A stretch of DNA of 16,268 nt, taken from assembly GCA_035642125.1 (NCBI GenBank), contig DASQSZ010000251.1, positions 1 through 16,268 on the forward strand, in the 5' to 3' direction. The notes beneath the pieces were generated by a model. The model was not told the origin of the DNA. It made no database searches and saw nothing but the letters and a program-made list of their open reading frames with translations. Both the position numbers and the translations under genes were made by a program. The stretch is from CALAED01 sp937891035 (GTDB taxonomy: Bacteria > Actinomycetota > Actinomycetes > Streptosporangiales > Streptosporangiaceae). Below are positions 1-7,984 of this stretch, piece by piece; positions within the stretch are counted from its first letter, which is position 1, and every line of letters starts with the position of its first letter.

Positions 1-1
1 C

Positions 2-646
2 CCGCCGACCCTGACCGAGTGGGCCTTCCCCGAGGCCGAGCCGTTCACCAGCCTCGGTCTCGACGGGGTCAGCCCGTTCCAGTACGGCGCGCTGGACGGC
101 CGGCCGTACTACTACCTCATGCTGCTGGCCATCGTGTTGACGATCATCTTCGTCAAGCGGCTGGAGAACAGCCGCGTCGGCCGCGCCTGGGCGGCGATCC
201 GGGAGGATGAGGACGCCGCCGAGCTCATGGGCGTGCCGACGTTCCGCTACAAGCTGGCCTCCTTCGCCATCGGCGCAGCGATAGGCGGCCTGGCCGGTGT
301 GATCTACGCCGGGCAAGCCGTGTCGATCGTCCCTGCCCTGTTCACGTTCATCGTCTCCGCGACGATCCTCGCCGCGGTCGTGCTCGGCGGCTCGGGCAAC
401 ATCCCCGGTGTCATGCTGGGGGCCTTCCTGGTCGCCTGGATTCCCGAACGCGTCCGGGGCCTGCAGGACTATCGGATCTTGATGTTCGGGGGCGTGCTCG
501 TGTTGTTGATGGCCTTCCGGCCCGAGGGTCTGCTGCCGTCGCGGCGGCGCAAGGCCGAACTGGCCGAGGGCACCGGGGGCATGGGCAGCCTCGGCGCCGA
601 GGTCGGCGGCCCTGGCACCCAAGCCGCTGCCGAGGTGAACAAATGA
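2..646 (+). CDS. livM: Branched-chain amino-acid ABC transporter permease LivM, C-terminal part
   Basis: The reading frame is open from the window edge and gives about 214 residues, so the N-terminal half lies outside. The protein is one of the two membrane permeases of the high-affinity leucine/isoleucine/valine importer. Visible are hydrophobic segments (YYLMLLAIVLTIIFV; FAIGAAIGGLAGVIYAG; ALFTFIVSATILAAVVLGG; ILMFGGVLVLLMAF) and the family loop RVGRAWAAIREDEDAAELMGV, the cytoplasmic coupling region that contacts the ATPases. The ending FRPEGLLPSRRR is typical of LivM, followed by a Gly/Ala/Glu-rich tail. The stop codon overlaps the livG start as ATGA, which suggests translational coupling. 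The livF and livG products would power it. I am sure of the family; the amino-acid specificity is inferred from the livMGF arrangement. Confidence 0.93.
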   Translation, partial: PPTLTEWAFPEAEPFTSLGLDGVSPFQYGALDGRPYYYLMLLAIVLTIIFVKRLENSRVGRAWAAIREDEDAAELMGVPTFRYKLASFAIGAAIGGLAGVIYAGQAVSIVPALFTFIVSATILAAVVLGGSGNIPGVMLGAFLVAWIPERVRGLQDYRILMFGGVLVLLMAFRPEGLLPSRRRKAELAEGTGGMGSLGAEVGGPGTQAAAEVNK

Positions 647-1420
647 GCGAAACAACGACGAGCAAGATCCTTGAGCTCACCGACGTGACCATGCGCTTCG
701 GCGGTGTGGTCGCCGTCAACCAGGTGGAGCTCCACGTCCGCGAGGGGGAGATCTTCGCGCTGATCGGCCCCAACGGCGCCGGAAAGACGACGGTCTTCAA
801 CATGGTGACCGGCGTCTACCGGCCCACCGAAGGTCACGTGATGTTTGGCGGCCAGCGGATCACCGGCATGAAGCGCTTCAAGGTGACCAAGCTCGGCATC
901 GCCCGTACGTTCCAAAACATTCGGTTGTTCCACAACATGACGGCGCTCGAGAACGTCATGGTCGGGGCGGACGCGCACCATCGGACCGGGCTGGCCGGCG
1001 CCGCGCTCGGGCTGCCCTGGCACCGCAGAGAAGAGCGCGAGGGCCGGAGCAAGGGCCGGGCGCTGCTCGAGTTCGTGGGCATCGCCCATCGCGTGGACGA
1101 GGCGGCCAAGAACCTGCCGTACGGCGACCAGCGGCGCCTCGAGATCGCCCGGGCCCTTGCCACCGATCCCCGGCTGCTCCTGCTGGACGAGCCGGCCGCC
1201 GGGATGAACCCGGTGGAAAAGGAGTCCCTCCAGGCGCTGATCAAGAAGATCCGGGACACCGGCCGCACGGTACTGCTCATCGAGCACGACATGAGCCTGG
1301 TCATGGGGATCAGCGACCGGATCGCGGTGCTTGACTTCGGCGAGAAGATCGCCGAAGGGCTGCCGGGGGAGATCCAGAACAACCCGAGGGTCATCGAGGC
1401 GTACTTGGGGGCTCCGGCCG

Positions 1421-1431
<11 letters not shown>
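643..1431 (+). CDS. livG: Branched-chain amino-acid ABC transporter ATP-binding protein LivG
   Basis: This 262-residue protein is one of two different ATPases that drive the LivHM permease. It has Walker A GPNGAGKTT (residues 42-50), a LivG-type signature NLPYGDQRRLEIAR (from about 157), Walker B LLLLDEP (178-184) and the switch histidine in IEHD (H215). The YGDQ signature in place of LSGGQ is normal for LivG; E. coli LivG also has it as I recall. The sequence MGISDRIAVLDFGEKIAEG after the switch is also typical of the family. The ATG overlaps the livM stop by 4 nt, with GAGG about 8 nt upstream, so this start is well supported. The 3' end overlaps livF by 11 nt. All three genes are read from one transcript that starts upstream of the window. 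Confidence 0.96.
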
Positions 1432-2140
<709 letters not shown>

Positions 2141-2144
2141 GCCC

Positions 2145-2169
2145 GCCGCCCGGCCGCCGGCCGGGCGGC
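2145..2169. terminator. Bidirectional hairpin between convergent livF and the lipoprotein gene
   Basis: A perfect 11-bp stem, GCCGCCCGGCC paired with GGCCGGGCGGC, closes a 3-nt loop GCC. It sits in the 48-nt gap between two convergent stop codons. There is no T-run on either side, which is common in GC-rich actinobacteria. The position suggests it ends both transcripts; that role is inferred. Confidence 0.72.
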
Positions 2170-2188
2170 CGGGTGGCTGGCCGGCCGG

Positions 2189-2740
2189 TCAGCCCAGGCG
2201 CACGTCGGCCAGCGGCGGGTCGGCCGCCGCGCCCATGGTGGGGCTGCCGACGACCCGCAGCGCTGCCTCCTTGACCTGGCGCGGGACGTCGTACCACAGG
2301 TCCATCTCGACGCGGACGCCGGAACCCACATCCAGGCTGGTCGGCTGGCGCCGGATCAGCATCGCGTCGAGGTCGGGCCGGAAGACGCGCCCGTCGGACG
2401 CCACCAAAAGCTGCTTGCGCGTGTCGAAGGTGCTGGTGATCCGTCCGGTGTTCTCCACCACCAGCCGAATCCGGATGAACTGCCCCTCTGGGGGCACGTC
2501 GGCGTGGCTGCCGGCGACGGTGTTCATGCGGCCGCGCAGGCCGATCACCGTGAACGCCATGTCGCCGCTGCGCACGGTCGGCCGGTGTAGCACTGTCTCG
2601 CCGGGCCGGGCCGTACGGGCCGGCAGGTCGTAGGTCGCCGGGCCGCTCCCCCCGGCGGGGGCGGCATCGCCCGAAGAGCAGGCGGTCGCCAGTGCGGCGA
2701 GCAGGGCCACGGAACCGGCCGCGGCCGGAATCCTTCGCAT
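2189..2740 (-). CDS. DUF4352-like secreted lipoprotein
   Basis: This is a 183-residue protein with a lipoprotein signal peptide: MRR, a hydrophobic stretch, then ALATAC with the lipidated cysteine at position 21. A Gly/Ser/Pro linker follows, then a beta-rich domain that fits DUF4352 (telokin-like, immunoglobulin fold). Its marks are DMAFTVIGLRGR, GQFIRIRLVVENTG, an SDGRVFRPD turn and the closing MDLWYDVP. Proteins of this kind are anchored outside the membrane; their role is mostly unknown. The start at 2740 is chosen because it begins the signal peptide. An extension to 3019 is open but has no signal or family likeness. No Shine-Dalgarno sequence is seen; a TAGTGT box 7 nt before the ATG suggests a leaderless mRNA. 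It converges on livF and diverges from polA, so it is probably transcribed alone. The lipoprotein call is firm, the DUF4352 call likely. Confidence 0.85.
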   Translation of the reverse strand: MRRIPAAAGSVALLAALATACSSGDAAPAGGSGPATYDLPARTARPGETVLHRPTVRSGDMAFTVIGLRGRMNTVAGSHADVPPEGQFIRIRLVVENTGRITSTFDTRKQLLVASDGRVFRPDLDAMLIRRQPTSLDVGSGVRVEMDLWYDVPRQVKEAALRVVGSPTMGAAADPPLADVRLG

Positions 2741-2747
2741 GGTGGGG

Positions 2748-2753
2748 ACACTA
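2748..2753 (-). promoter_or_regulatory. Candidate -10 box of a leaderless lipoprotein transcript
   Basis: On the minus strand TAGTGT is followed by CCCCACC (7 nt) and then the ATG. This spacing puts the transcription start at or next to the A of the start codon. No good -35 hexamer is visible and there is no ribosome binding site. Confidence 0.4.
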
Positions 2754-2949
2754 GGCAGCCGGAGATGGCGCGGAAAGGCGTCGACGGGAAAGGGACCAAA
2801 TCGCAATTCGGTGGTTACCGAGCGTGTCGTACGACGAGCCCGGGGGACCTTTGGGTCCGTGCAGACCTTCCCCGGCCCTGCACGTTGTCTACTCGGCGCC
2901 CCGGGCTCGCCTCCAACGGTAGCGACCGCGCAGGTGCGCGTGCAAAGCA

Positions 2950-2971
2950 TCCGGTCATCCGGATGACCGGA
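2950..2971. promoter_or_regulatory. Perfect 22-bp palindrome, candidate operator
   Basis: TCCGGTCATCC is followed directly by its exact reverse complement GGATGACCGGA. It lies 130 nt before the polA start and 209 nt before the lipoprotein start. With no spacer between the halves, it looks more like a dimeric protein site than a hairpin terminator. The binding protein is unknown. Confidence 0.45.
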
Positions 2972-3089
2972 CTTGGCGGCCCCATGGTGCGGCCGTTCAT
3001 GGCCCGGCGCCCCTCCCAACGAGCCGGCGACGGTTACCGGCGCTGGTGGGCCTGCGCCGGCCTGCGGGAAAACTGTCCCACGCGGCGAC

Positions 3090-3095
3090 TAGGCT
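3090..3095 (+). promoter_or_regulatory. Candidate -10 box of a leaderless polA transcript
   Basis: TAGGCT is followed by GCCGAT (6 nt) and the GTG start of polA. This fits the TAnnnT -10 box with transcription starting at the first base of the start codon. No Shine-Dalgarno sequence precedes the GTG, which supports leaderless translation. No clear -35 is present. Confidence 0.5.
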
Positions 3096-3101
3096 GCCGA
3101 T

Positions 3102-5834
3102 GTGGCGACCACAGAACAGACCGCTGCCGAGACCTTGCTGCTGCTCGACGGGCACTCGCTGGCCTATCGAGCGTATTTCGCGCTGAAGGACGCCGACCTC
3201 GTCACGACGACGGGCCAGCCGACCAATGCGGTCTTCGGCTTCACCTCCATGCTGATCAACGTGCTGCGCGACGAGACGCCAACGCATGTCGCGGTGTGCT
3301 TCGACCGTTCGGAGCCGACCTTCAGACATGAGACGTACGTGGAGTACAAGGCGGGCCGCAGCGCCGCGCCGGACGACTTCCGCGGTCAGCTGAGCCTCAT
3401 CGACGAGGTGCTCGAGGCGCTGCGCATCCCGCGGCTGTCCAAGGCCGGGTTCGAGGCCGACGACCTGATCGCGACCCTCGCCACCCAGGCGAGCGAGCAG
3501 GGCATGCGCACGCTCGTGGTGACCGGCGACCGCGACTGCTACCAGCTGATCGACGAGAACGTAACGGTGCTCTACCCGCGCCGTGGGGTCTCCGACCTGG
3601 TCCGGACGACCTCCGAGGTCATCGTGGACAAGTACGGGGTACCGCCGGAGCGCTACCGCGAGCTGGCCGCGCTGGTGGGGGAGAGCAGCGACAACCTGTC
3701 CGGGGTGCCGGGGGTGGGCCCCAAGACGGCGGCGAAGTGGCTGACGACCTACGAAGGTCTCGACGGGCTGGTCGCGCACGTCGACGAGATCAAGGGCAAG
3801 GCCGGCGACAACCTGCGCGAGCACCTCGGCGACGTGCTGCGCAACCACCAGATCAACAAGTTGACCTGCGACGTCCCACTGGACGTCGGGCCGGCCGACC
3901 TCAACCTCGGCCAGTGGGACCGCGACGAGATCCACACGCTGTTCGACACGCTGCAGTTCAGGGTGCTGCGGGAGCGGCTGTACGCGTCGCTGTCCGCGGC
4001 GGAGCCGGAGGCCGACGAGGGCTTCGACATCGAGGTCGCCACACCGGGCCCGGGCGAGCTGGCCGCCTGGTTGGCCGAGCACGCCGCCGGCCCGGATCGG
4101 GTGGGCCTGGCCGTGAGCGGCACCTGGGGCCGCGGCACCGGCGAGCTCACCGGCATAGCGCTCGCCTGCCACGCCATGGACCCGGGCCGGCAGGACGGCG
4201 ATCCGGCGGCCACGCGCGGCGTCGGAGTCTACATCGACCCGGCCGAGCTGACCGAGCAGGACGAGCGGGCGTTGGCCGACTGGCTGGCCGACCCCAAGCG
4301 GCCCAAGGCGATGCATGAGGCCAAGGGGCCGATGCTGGCGTTCGCGGCGCGCGGGCTGATGCTCGACGGGCTGACCAGCGACACCGCGCTCGCCGCCTAT
4401 CTGGCGCTGCCCGGCCAACGTTCCTTCGACCTGGCCGACCTGGCGCTGCGCTACCTGCATCGCGAGCTGCGCCAGGAGGCCGACGACTCCGGACAGCTCA
4501 CCCTCGACGGATCCGGCGAAGAGGCGCTGGCCTACGATCTCGCGGTGCGCGCCTTGGCCGTCGTCGAGCTTGCCGACGCGCTCGACCGTGACCTGGAGCG
4601 GCGCGGCGCCGCCCGGCTGCTGCGGGAGGTCGAGTTGCCGCTGGTCGGCGTGCTCCGCGACATGGAGCGGGTCGGGGTGGCCGTCGATACCGACCACCTG
4701 GCCTCGCTGTCGGCCACGCTCGGCGGGCAGGTCAAGGCCGTGGAGGAGATGGCGCACGCCGCCGCCGGGCACGAGTTCAACCTGGGTTCGCCCAAGCAGG
4801 TGCAACAGGTGCTCTTCGACGAGCTCGGGCTGCCCAAGACCAAACGCACCAAGACCGGTTACACGACCGACTCAGAGGCGCTGACGAACCTGCTGGTCGG
4901 CAACGACCACCCGGTGCTCGAGCACTTGCTGCGCTGGCGTGAGGTGGCCAAGCTCAAGAGCATCGTCGACTCACTCATCCCGATGGCCGACGACGCGGGG
5001 CGCATCCACACCACGTTCAACCAGATGGTCGCCGCGACCGGGCGGTTGTCGTCGACCGACCCGAATCTGCAAAACATCCCGATCCGCACCGCCGAGGGGC
5101 GCCAGATCAGGGAGGCGTTCGTGGTGGGCGCCGGCTATGAGTGCCTGCTCACTGCGGACTATAGCCAGATCGAGCTGCGGATCATGGCGCATCTGTCCGG
5201 GGACGAGGCGCTGATCGACGCGTTCACCTCGGGGGTGGACTTCCACACCGTGACCGCCGCCCGCGTCTTCGGCCTGCCCGCCGAGCAGGTCGACTCCGAG
5301 CTGCGCAGCCGCATCAAGGCGATGAACTATGGGCTCGCCTATGGTCTTTCCGCCTATGGTCTTTCGCAGCAGCTGCGCATCCCGCCGGACGAGGCGCGCG
5401 CGCTGATGGACGAATACTTCGAGCAGTTCGGCGGGGTTCGCGACTACCTCGACAACGTGGTCAAGCAGGCCAAACAGGACGGCTACACCGAGACGATCAT
5501 GGGTCGGCGGCGCTATCTGCCCGACCTGACCTCCGACAACCGGCAGCGTCGCGAGATGGCCGAGCGGATGGCGCTGAACGCCCCGATCCAAGGGTCGGCG
5601 GCCGACATCATCAAGGTGGCCTCGCTGGGCGTCGACCGGGCGCTGCGGCGGCGCGGCCTGGCGTCGCGGATGCTGCTGCAGGTCCACGACGAGTTGGTCT
5701 TCGAGGTCGCGCCGGGCGAGCTCGACGACCTGCAGGCCCTGGTGCGCGAACAGATGGCCGGCGCCTACGAGCTGCGCGCCCCGCTGACCGTCTCCATGGG
5801 GACCGGGCGCACCTGGCAGGACGCGGCGCACTGA
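3102..5834 (+). CDS. polA: DNA polymerase I
   Basis: The gene encodes a 910-residue DNA polymerase I for gap filling in excision repair and RNA-primer removal. The N-terminal 5'-nuclease domain spans about residues 10-290 (LLLLDGHSLAYRAYF, FEADDLIATLA, VVTGDRDCYQL, helix-hairpin-helix VPGVGPKTAAKWL near 202). The central domain (about 300-490) has the 3'-5' exonuclease fold but no Exo I D-x-E: the region reads VGLAVSGTWGRG, so proofreading should be absent, as in other actinobacterial Pol I. The polymerase domain has motif A DYSQIELRI (D686), motif B R737...K739..NY743G and motif C QVHDELVF (D863, E864). Tyr743 replaces the Phe762 of E. coli. The GTG start gives a full-length protein, without a ribosome binding site but with TAGGCT 6 nt upstream. 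It is probably monocistronic, closed by hairpins at its 3' end. Confidence 0.97.
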   Translation: MATTEQTAAETLLLLDGHSLAYRAYFALKDADLVTTTGQPTNAVFGFTSMLINVLRDETPTHVAVCFDRSEPTFRHETYVEYKAGRSAAPDDFRGQLSLIDEVLEALRIPRLSKAGFEADDLIATLATQASEQGMRTLVVTGDRDCYQLIDENVTVLYPRRGVSDLVRTTSEVIVDKYGVPPERYRELAALVGESSDNLSGVPGVGPKTAAKWLTTYEGLDGLVAHVDEIKGKAGDNLREHLGDVLRNHQINKLTCDVPLDVGPADLNLGQWDRDEIHTLFDTLQFRVLRERLYASLSAAEPEADEGFDIEVATPGPGELAAWLAEHAAGPDRVGLAVSGTWGRGTGELTGIALACHAMDPGRQDGDPAATRGVGVYIDPAELTEQDERALADWLADPKRPKAMHEAKGPMLAFAARGLMLDGLTSDTALAAYLALPGQRSFDLADLALRYLHRELRQEADDSGQLTLDGSGEEALAYDLAVRALAVVELADALDRDLERRGAARLLREVELPLVGVLRDMERVGVAVDTDHLASLSATLGGQVKAVEEMAHAAAGHEFNLGSPKQVQQVLFDELGLPKTKRTKTGYTTDSEALTNLLVGNDHPVLEHLLRWREVAKLKSIVDSLIPMADDAGRIHTTFNQMVAATGRLSSTDPNLQNIPIRTAEGRQIREAFVVGAGYECLLTADYSQIELRIMAHLSGDEALIDAFTSGVDFHTVTAARVFGLPAEQVDSELRSRIKAMNYGLAYGLSAYGLSQQLRIPPDEARALMDEYFEQFGGVRDYLDNVVKQAKQDGYTETIMGRRRYLPDLTSDNRQRREMAERMALNAPIQGSAADIIKVASLGVDRALRRRGLASRMLLQVHDELVFEVAPGELDDLQALVREQMAGAYELRAPLTVSMGTGRTWQDAAH
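5336..5365 (+). repeat. Exact 15-bp tandem repeat inside polA motif B
   Basis: CGCCTATGGTCTTTC occurs twice head to tail. The two copies encode AYGLS-AYGLS in the O-helix region. The protein symmetry is natural in the family (compare YGMSAFGL in E. coli), but the exact DNA identity, including the otherwise avoided CTT codon in both copies, is unusual. Confidence 0.85.
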
Positions 5835-5862
5835 CCGCCTCGCCGGCCATCCCGGCGGTCAG
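5831..5862 (+). terminator. polA terminator hairpin
   Basis: A 9-bp perfect stem, CTGACCGCC with GGCGGTCAG, closes a 14-nt loop. The 5' arm includes the polA stop codon TGA. There is no T-run. It is followed at once by a second hairpin. Confidence 0.6.
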
Positions 5863-5863
5863 C

Positions 5864-5885
5864 CGGCGCGTGAGCTCGCGCGCCG
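5864..5885 (+). terminator. Second hairpin after polA
   Basis: CGGCGCG pairs with CGCGCCG over an 8-nt loop TGAGCTCG. It stands 1 nt after the first polA hairpin, so the two may act as a tandem terminator. Confidence 0.45.
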
Positions 5886-6005
5886 AGCACACGGGGGGTC
5901 GGGTCCGGGCGCTACCGGGGGCGGCGGGTCGCCCATATTGCCCCAATCGGGCCTGTGGGTGGGCAGGTTGGGGGTGCGCGGGGGCTCGCCCTCCGCGGGT
6001 GTGGA

Positions 6006-6034
6006 TTGACCCGTGTCCGAACCTCTCATATCCT
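6006..6034 (+). promoter_or_regulatory. rpsA promoter, housekeeping sigma type
   Basis: A -35 box TTGACC (6006-6011), a 17-nt spacer and a -10 box TATCCT (6029-6034) form the best match to a principal-sigma promoter in the window. Transcription would start near 6041, leaving a leader of about 170 nt before the rpsA start. Confidence 0.75.
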
Positions 6035-6210
6035 GATCGCTGCGCTGCGGGCCTGCGCTGCCTCGGACGGAGCAGGCTAGCGCTCGGTCAGGTCGACATC
6101 GGTCTTCGGATGGGGCAACGCCTCCGCCACTCCGGTCTTCGGCAGGGACGATAAGGGCCCTCCGCGCACCAACGACGACACTCATGTCCGTACCGGAGCC
6201 GAACCCACAC

Positions 6211-7686
6211 ATGACGAGCAGCACCGAGGCCACCTCGACCACCCCGCAGGTAGCGGTCAACGACATCGGGTCCGAGGAAGCCTTCCTCGCGGCGATCGAC
6301 GAGACCATCAAGTACTTCAACGACGGCGACATTGTCGAGGGCACTGTCGTCAAGGTCGATCGAGACGAGGTCTTGCTCGACATCGGCTACAAGACCGAGG
6401 GCGTCATCCCTTCGCGGGAGTTGTCCATCAAGCATGACGTCGATCCGAACGAGGTCGTCAAGACCGGGGATCACGTCGAGGCCCTTGTCCTGCAAAAGGA
6501 GGACAAGGAGGGCCGGCTGATCCTGTCCAAGAAGCGCGCCCAGTACGAGCGCGCCTGGGGCACGATCGAAAAGATCAAGGACGAGGACGGCATCGTCACC
6601 GGCACGGTCATCGAGGTCGTCAAGGGCGGCCTCATCCTCGACATTGGGCTGCGCGGCTTTTTGCCCGCGTCCCTGGTGGAGATGCGCCGGGTCCGCGACC
6701 TGCAGCCCTACGTCGGCCGCGAGCTCGAGGCCAAGATCATCGAGCTGGACAAGAACCGCAACAACGTGGTCCTGTCCCGCCGCGCCTGGCTGGAGCAGAC
6801 CCAAAGCGAGGTCCGCCAGACCTTCCTCAACACCCTGCAAAAGGGCCAGGTCCGCAAGGGCGTGGTGTCGAGCATCGTCAACTTCGGCGCGTTCGTCGAC
6901 CTCGGCGGGGTCGACGGCCTGGTGCACGTCTCCGAGCTGTCCTGGAAGCACATCGACCACCCATCGGAGGTCGTCGAGGTCGGCCAGGAGGTCACCGTCG
7001 AGGTGCTCGACGTCGACATGGAGCGCGAGCGGGTCTCGCTGTCGCTCAAGGCGACACAGGAAGACCCCTGGCAGCAGTTCGCCCGCACCCACCAGATCGG
7101 GCAGGTCGTGCCAGGACGGGTCACCAAGCTGGTGCCGTTCGGCGCGTTCGTCCGGGTCGAGGAGGGCATCGAGGGCCTGGTGCACATCTCCGAGCTGGCC
7201 GAGCGCCACGTCGAGATCCCCGAGCAGGTCGTCCAGGTCGGCGACGAGATCTTCGTCAAGATCATCGACATCGACCTCGACCGGCGCCGCATCAGCCTGT
7301 CCCTCAAGCAGGCCAACGAGGGTGCGGTCACGCTCGAAGACGAGGACTTCGACCCCACGCTCTACGGCATGCCGGCCGAGTACGACGAGCAGGGCAACTA
7401 CAAGTACCCCGAGGGCTTCGATTCGGAGACCGGGGAGTGGCTCGAGGGTTACGAGGACCAGCGCGAGCAGTGGGAACGGCAGTACGCCGAGGCCCGCACC
7501 CGCTTCGACGCCCACCGCAAGCAGATCGAGGAGGCCCGCAAGGCCGAGGCCGAGGCGGCGGGAGACGGCGGCGGCGAGCCGACGTCCTATTCGGGCGGCG
7601 GCGAGCAGCGAGCGCCGGCCGAAGGCGCCCTGGCCTCCGACGAGGCGCTCGCCGCGCTGCGCGAGAAGCTCTCCGGCGGCCAGTGA
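6211..7686 (+). CDS. rpsA: 30S ribosomal protein S1
   Basis: The gene encodes ribosomal protein S1, an RNA-binding protein of the small subunit that helps mRNA engage the ribosome. The 491-residue product has four S1 (OB-fold) repeats at about 39-107, 125-191, 212-280 and 297-366; the last two carry the classic VNFGAFVDLGGVDGLVHVSEL and VPFGAFVRVEEGIEGLVHISEL patterns. The C-terminal tail is charged, with a Gly/Glu-rich linker, and ends ALREKLSGGQ, as in actinobacterial S1. I chose the ATG at 6211 (MTSSTEATSTTPQVAVNDIG) because it matches Streptomyces-like S1 N-termini and has GGAG 12 nt upstream. An in-frame ATG at 6184 would add 9 residues and has no ribosome binding site. It has its own promoter and a strong terminator, so it is probably monocistronic. 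Confidence 0.96.
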   Translation: MTSSTEATSTTPQVAVNDIGSEEAFLAAIDETIKYFNDGDIVEGTVVKVDRDEVLLDIGYKTEGVIPSRELSIKHDVDPNEVVKTGDHVEALVLQKEDKEGRLILSKKRAQYERAWGTIEKIKDEDGIVTGTVIEVVKGGLILDIGLRGFLPASLVEMRRVRDLQPYVGRELEAKIIELDKNRNNVVLSRRAWLEQTQSEVRQTFLNTLQKGQVRKGVVSSIVNFGAFVDLGGVDGLVHVSELSWKHIDHPSEVVEVGQEVTVEVLDVDMERERVSLSLKATQEDPWQQFARTHQIGQVVPGRVTKLVPFGAFVRVEEGIEGLVHISELAERHVEIPEQVVQVGDEIFVKIIDIDLDRRRISLSLKQANEGAVTLEDEDFDPTLYGMPAEYDEQGNYKYPEGFDSETGEWLEGYEDQREQWERQYAEARTRFDAHRKQIEEARKAEAEAAGDGGGEPTSYSGGGEQRAPAEGALASDEALAALREKLSGGQ

Positions 7687-7699
7687 CCTGAGCAGTGCC

Positions 7700-7734
7700 C
7701 CAGGGGCTCGGGCCGACAGGGTCCGGGCCCCTGG
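7700..7734 (+). terminator. rpsA terminator hairpin
   Basis: Fifteen base pairs (two of them G-U), CCAGGGGCTCGGGCC with GGTCCGGGCCCCTGG, close a 5-nt loop GACAG. It begins 13 nt after the rpsA stop. No T-run follows, as is usual for strong GC-rich actinobacterial terminators. Confidence 0.85.
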
Positions 7735-7790
7735 AGCGTTCGGGCGGTCGCGGCCGACGCTTACCCGCGACCATCGAAACCCCCACACCG

Positions 7791-7818
7791 CCGGACAGCC
7801 GAACCTCCGGACAGCCGA
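7791..7818. repeat. Two 12-bp direct repeats before the membrane-EEP gene
   Basis: CCGGACAGCCGA occurs at 7791-7802 and 7807-7818, so the copies are 16 bp apart from start to start. They lie about 90 nt upstream of the candidate promoter of the next gene. They could be regulator half-sites; no function is shown. Confidence 0.5.
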
Positions 7819-7904
7819 GCGGCCGGGCGGCGTGCGCTGTGCCGGGCCGGATGGTGACCGGCGTCGCCTGGTGGCGGTGCCGGGTCAGGGCCGACCGGAC
7901 CCAC

Positions 7905-7934
7905 TTGCCGTTCCGGCCGCCCCATGAGTACCGT
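7905..7934 (+). promoter_or_regulatory. Candidate promoter of the membrane-EEP gene
   Basis: TTGCCG (7905-7910), an 18-nt spacer and TACCGT (7929-7934) would start transcription near 7941, about 45 nt before the GTG. AGGAG at 7970-7974 lies 10 nt before that GTG. Confidence 0.4.
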
Positions 7935-7984
7935 TCCGGCTCAGGCTTTGTGCGGTCCCCCGTCCCCGCAGGAGAGCTCTTCTG

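Larger units (their letters stand above)
2741..3101. other. Divergent intergenic region (lipoprotein / polA)
   Basis: These 361 nt hold no convincing gene. Open frames cross them on both strands but lack start signals or protein likeness. The region contains the two leaderless -10 boxes at its ends and a perfect 22-bp palindrome at 2950-2971. Smaller dyads are GTCGTACGAC at 2826-2835, GGACC/GGTCC at 2845-2858 and a 7-bp stem CCGGCGC/GCGCCGG at 3037-3060 with a 10-nt loop. The density of dyads suggests regulator sites, which is inference. Confidence 0.5.
5835..6210 (+). other. polA-rpsA intergenic region and rpsA leader
   Basis: These 376 nt carry no credible gene. In order they hold the two polA hairpins, a smaller imperfect dyad at 5931-5952 (GCCC-ATTG / CAAT-GGGC), the rpsA promoter at 6006-6034 and a leader of roughly 170 nt. 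The leader contains two identical decamers CGGTCTTCGG (6100-6109 and 6133-6142) and short GC-rich direct repeats around 6042-6061. Long leaders are common for autoregulated ribosomal proteins; whether this one is autoregulated cannot be told from sequence. Confidence 0.5.

Noticed and set aside
2741..3019. N-terminal extension of the lipoprotein frame to 3019
   Set aside because: It would bury the signal peptide, and the added 93 residues have no likeness or start signal.
2997..4805. 602-codon open frame on the minus strand opposite polA
   Set aside because: It mirrors polA codon bias, has Val/Gln/Arg/Leu-rich low-complexity translation and no family likeness or start signal.
6088..7788. 566-codon minus-strand frame opposite rpsA
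   Set aside because: It is the shadow of the S1 repeats, with repeated LDD/DVDD patterns that come from the antisense of the OB folds.
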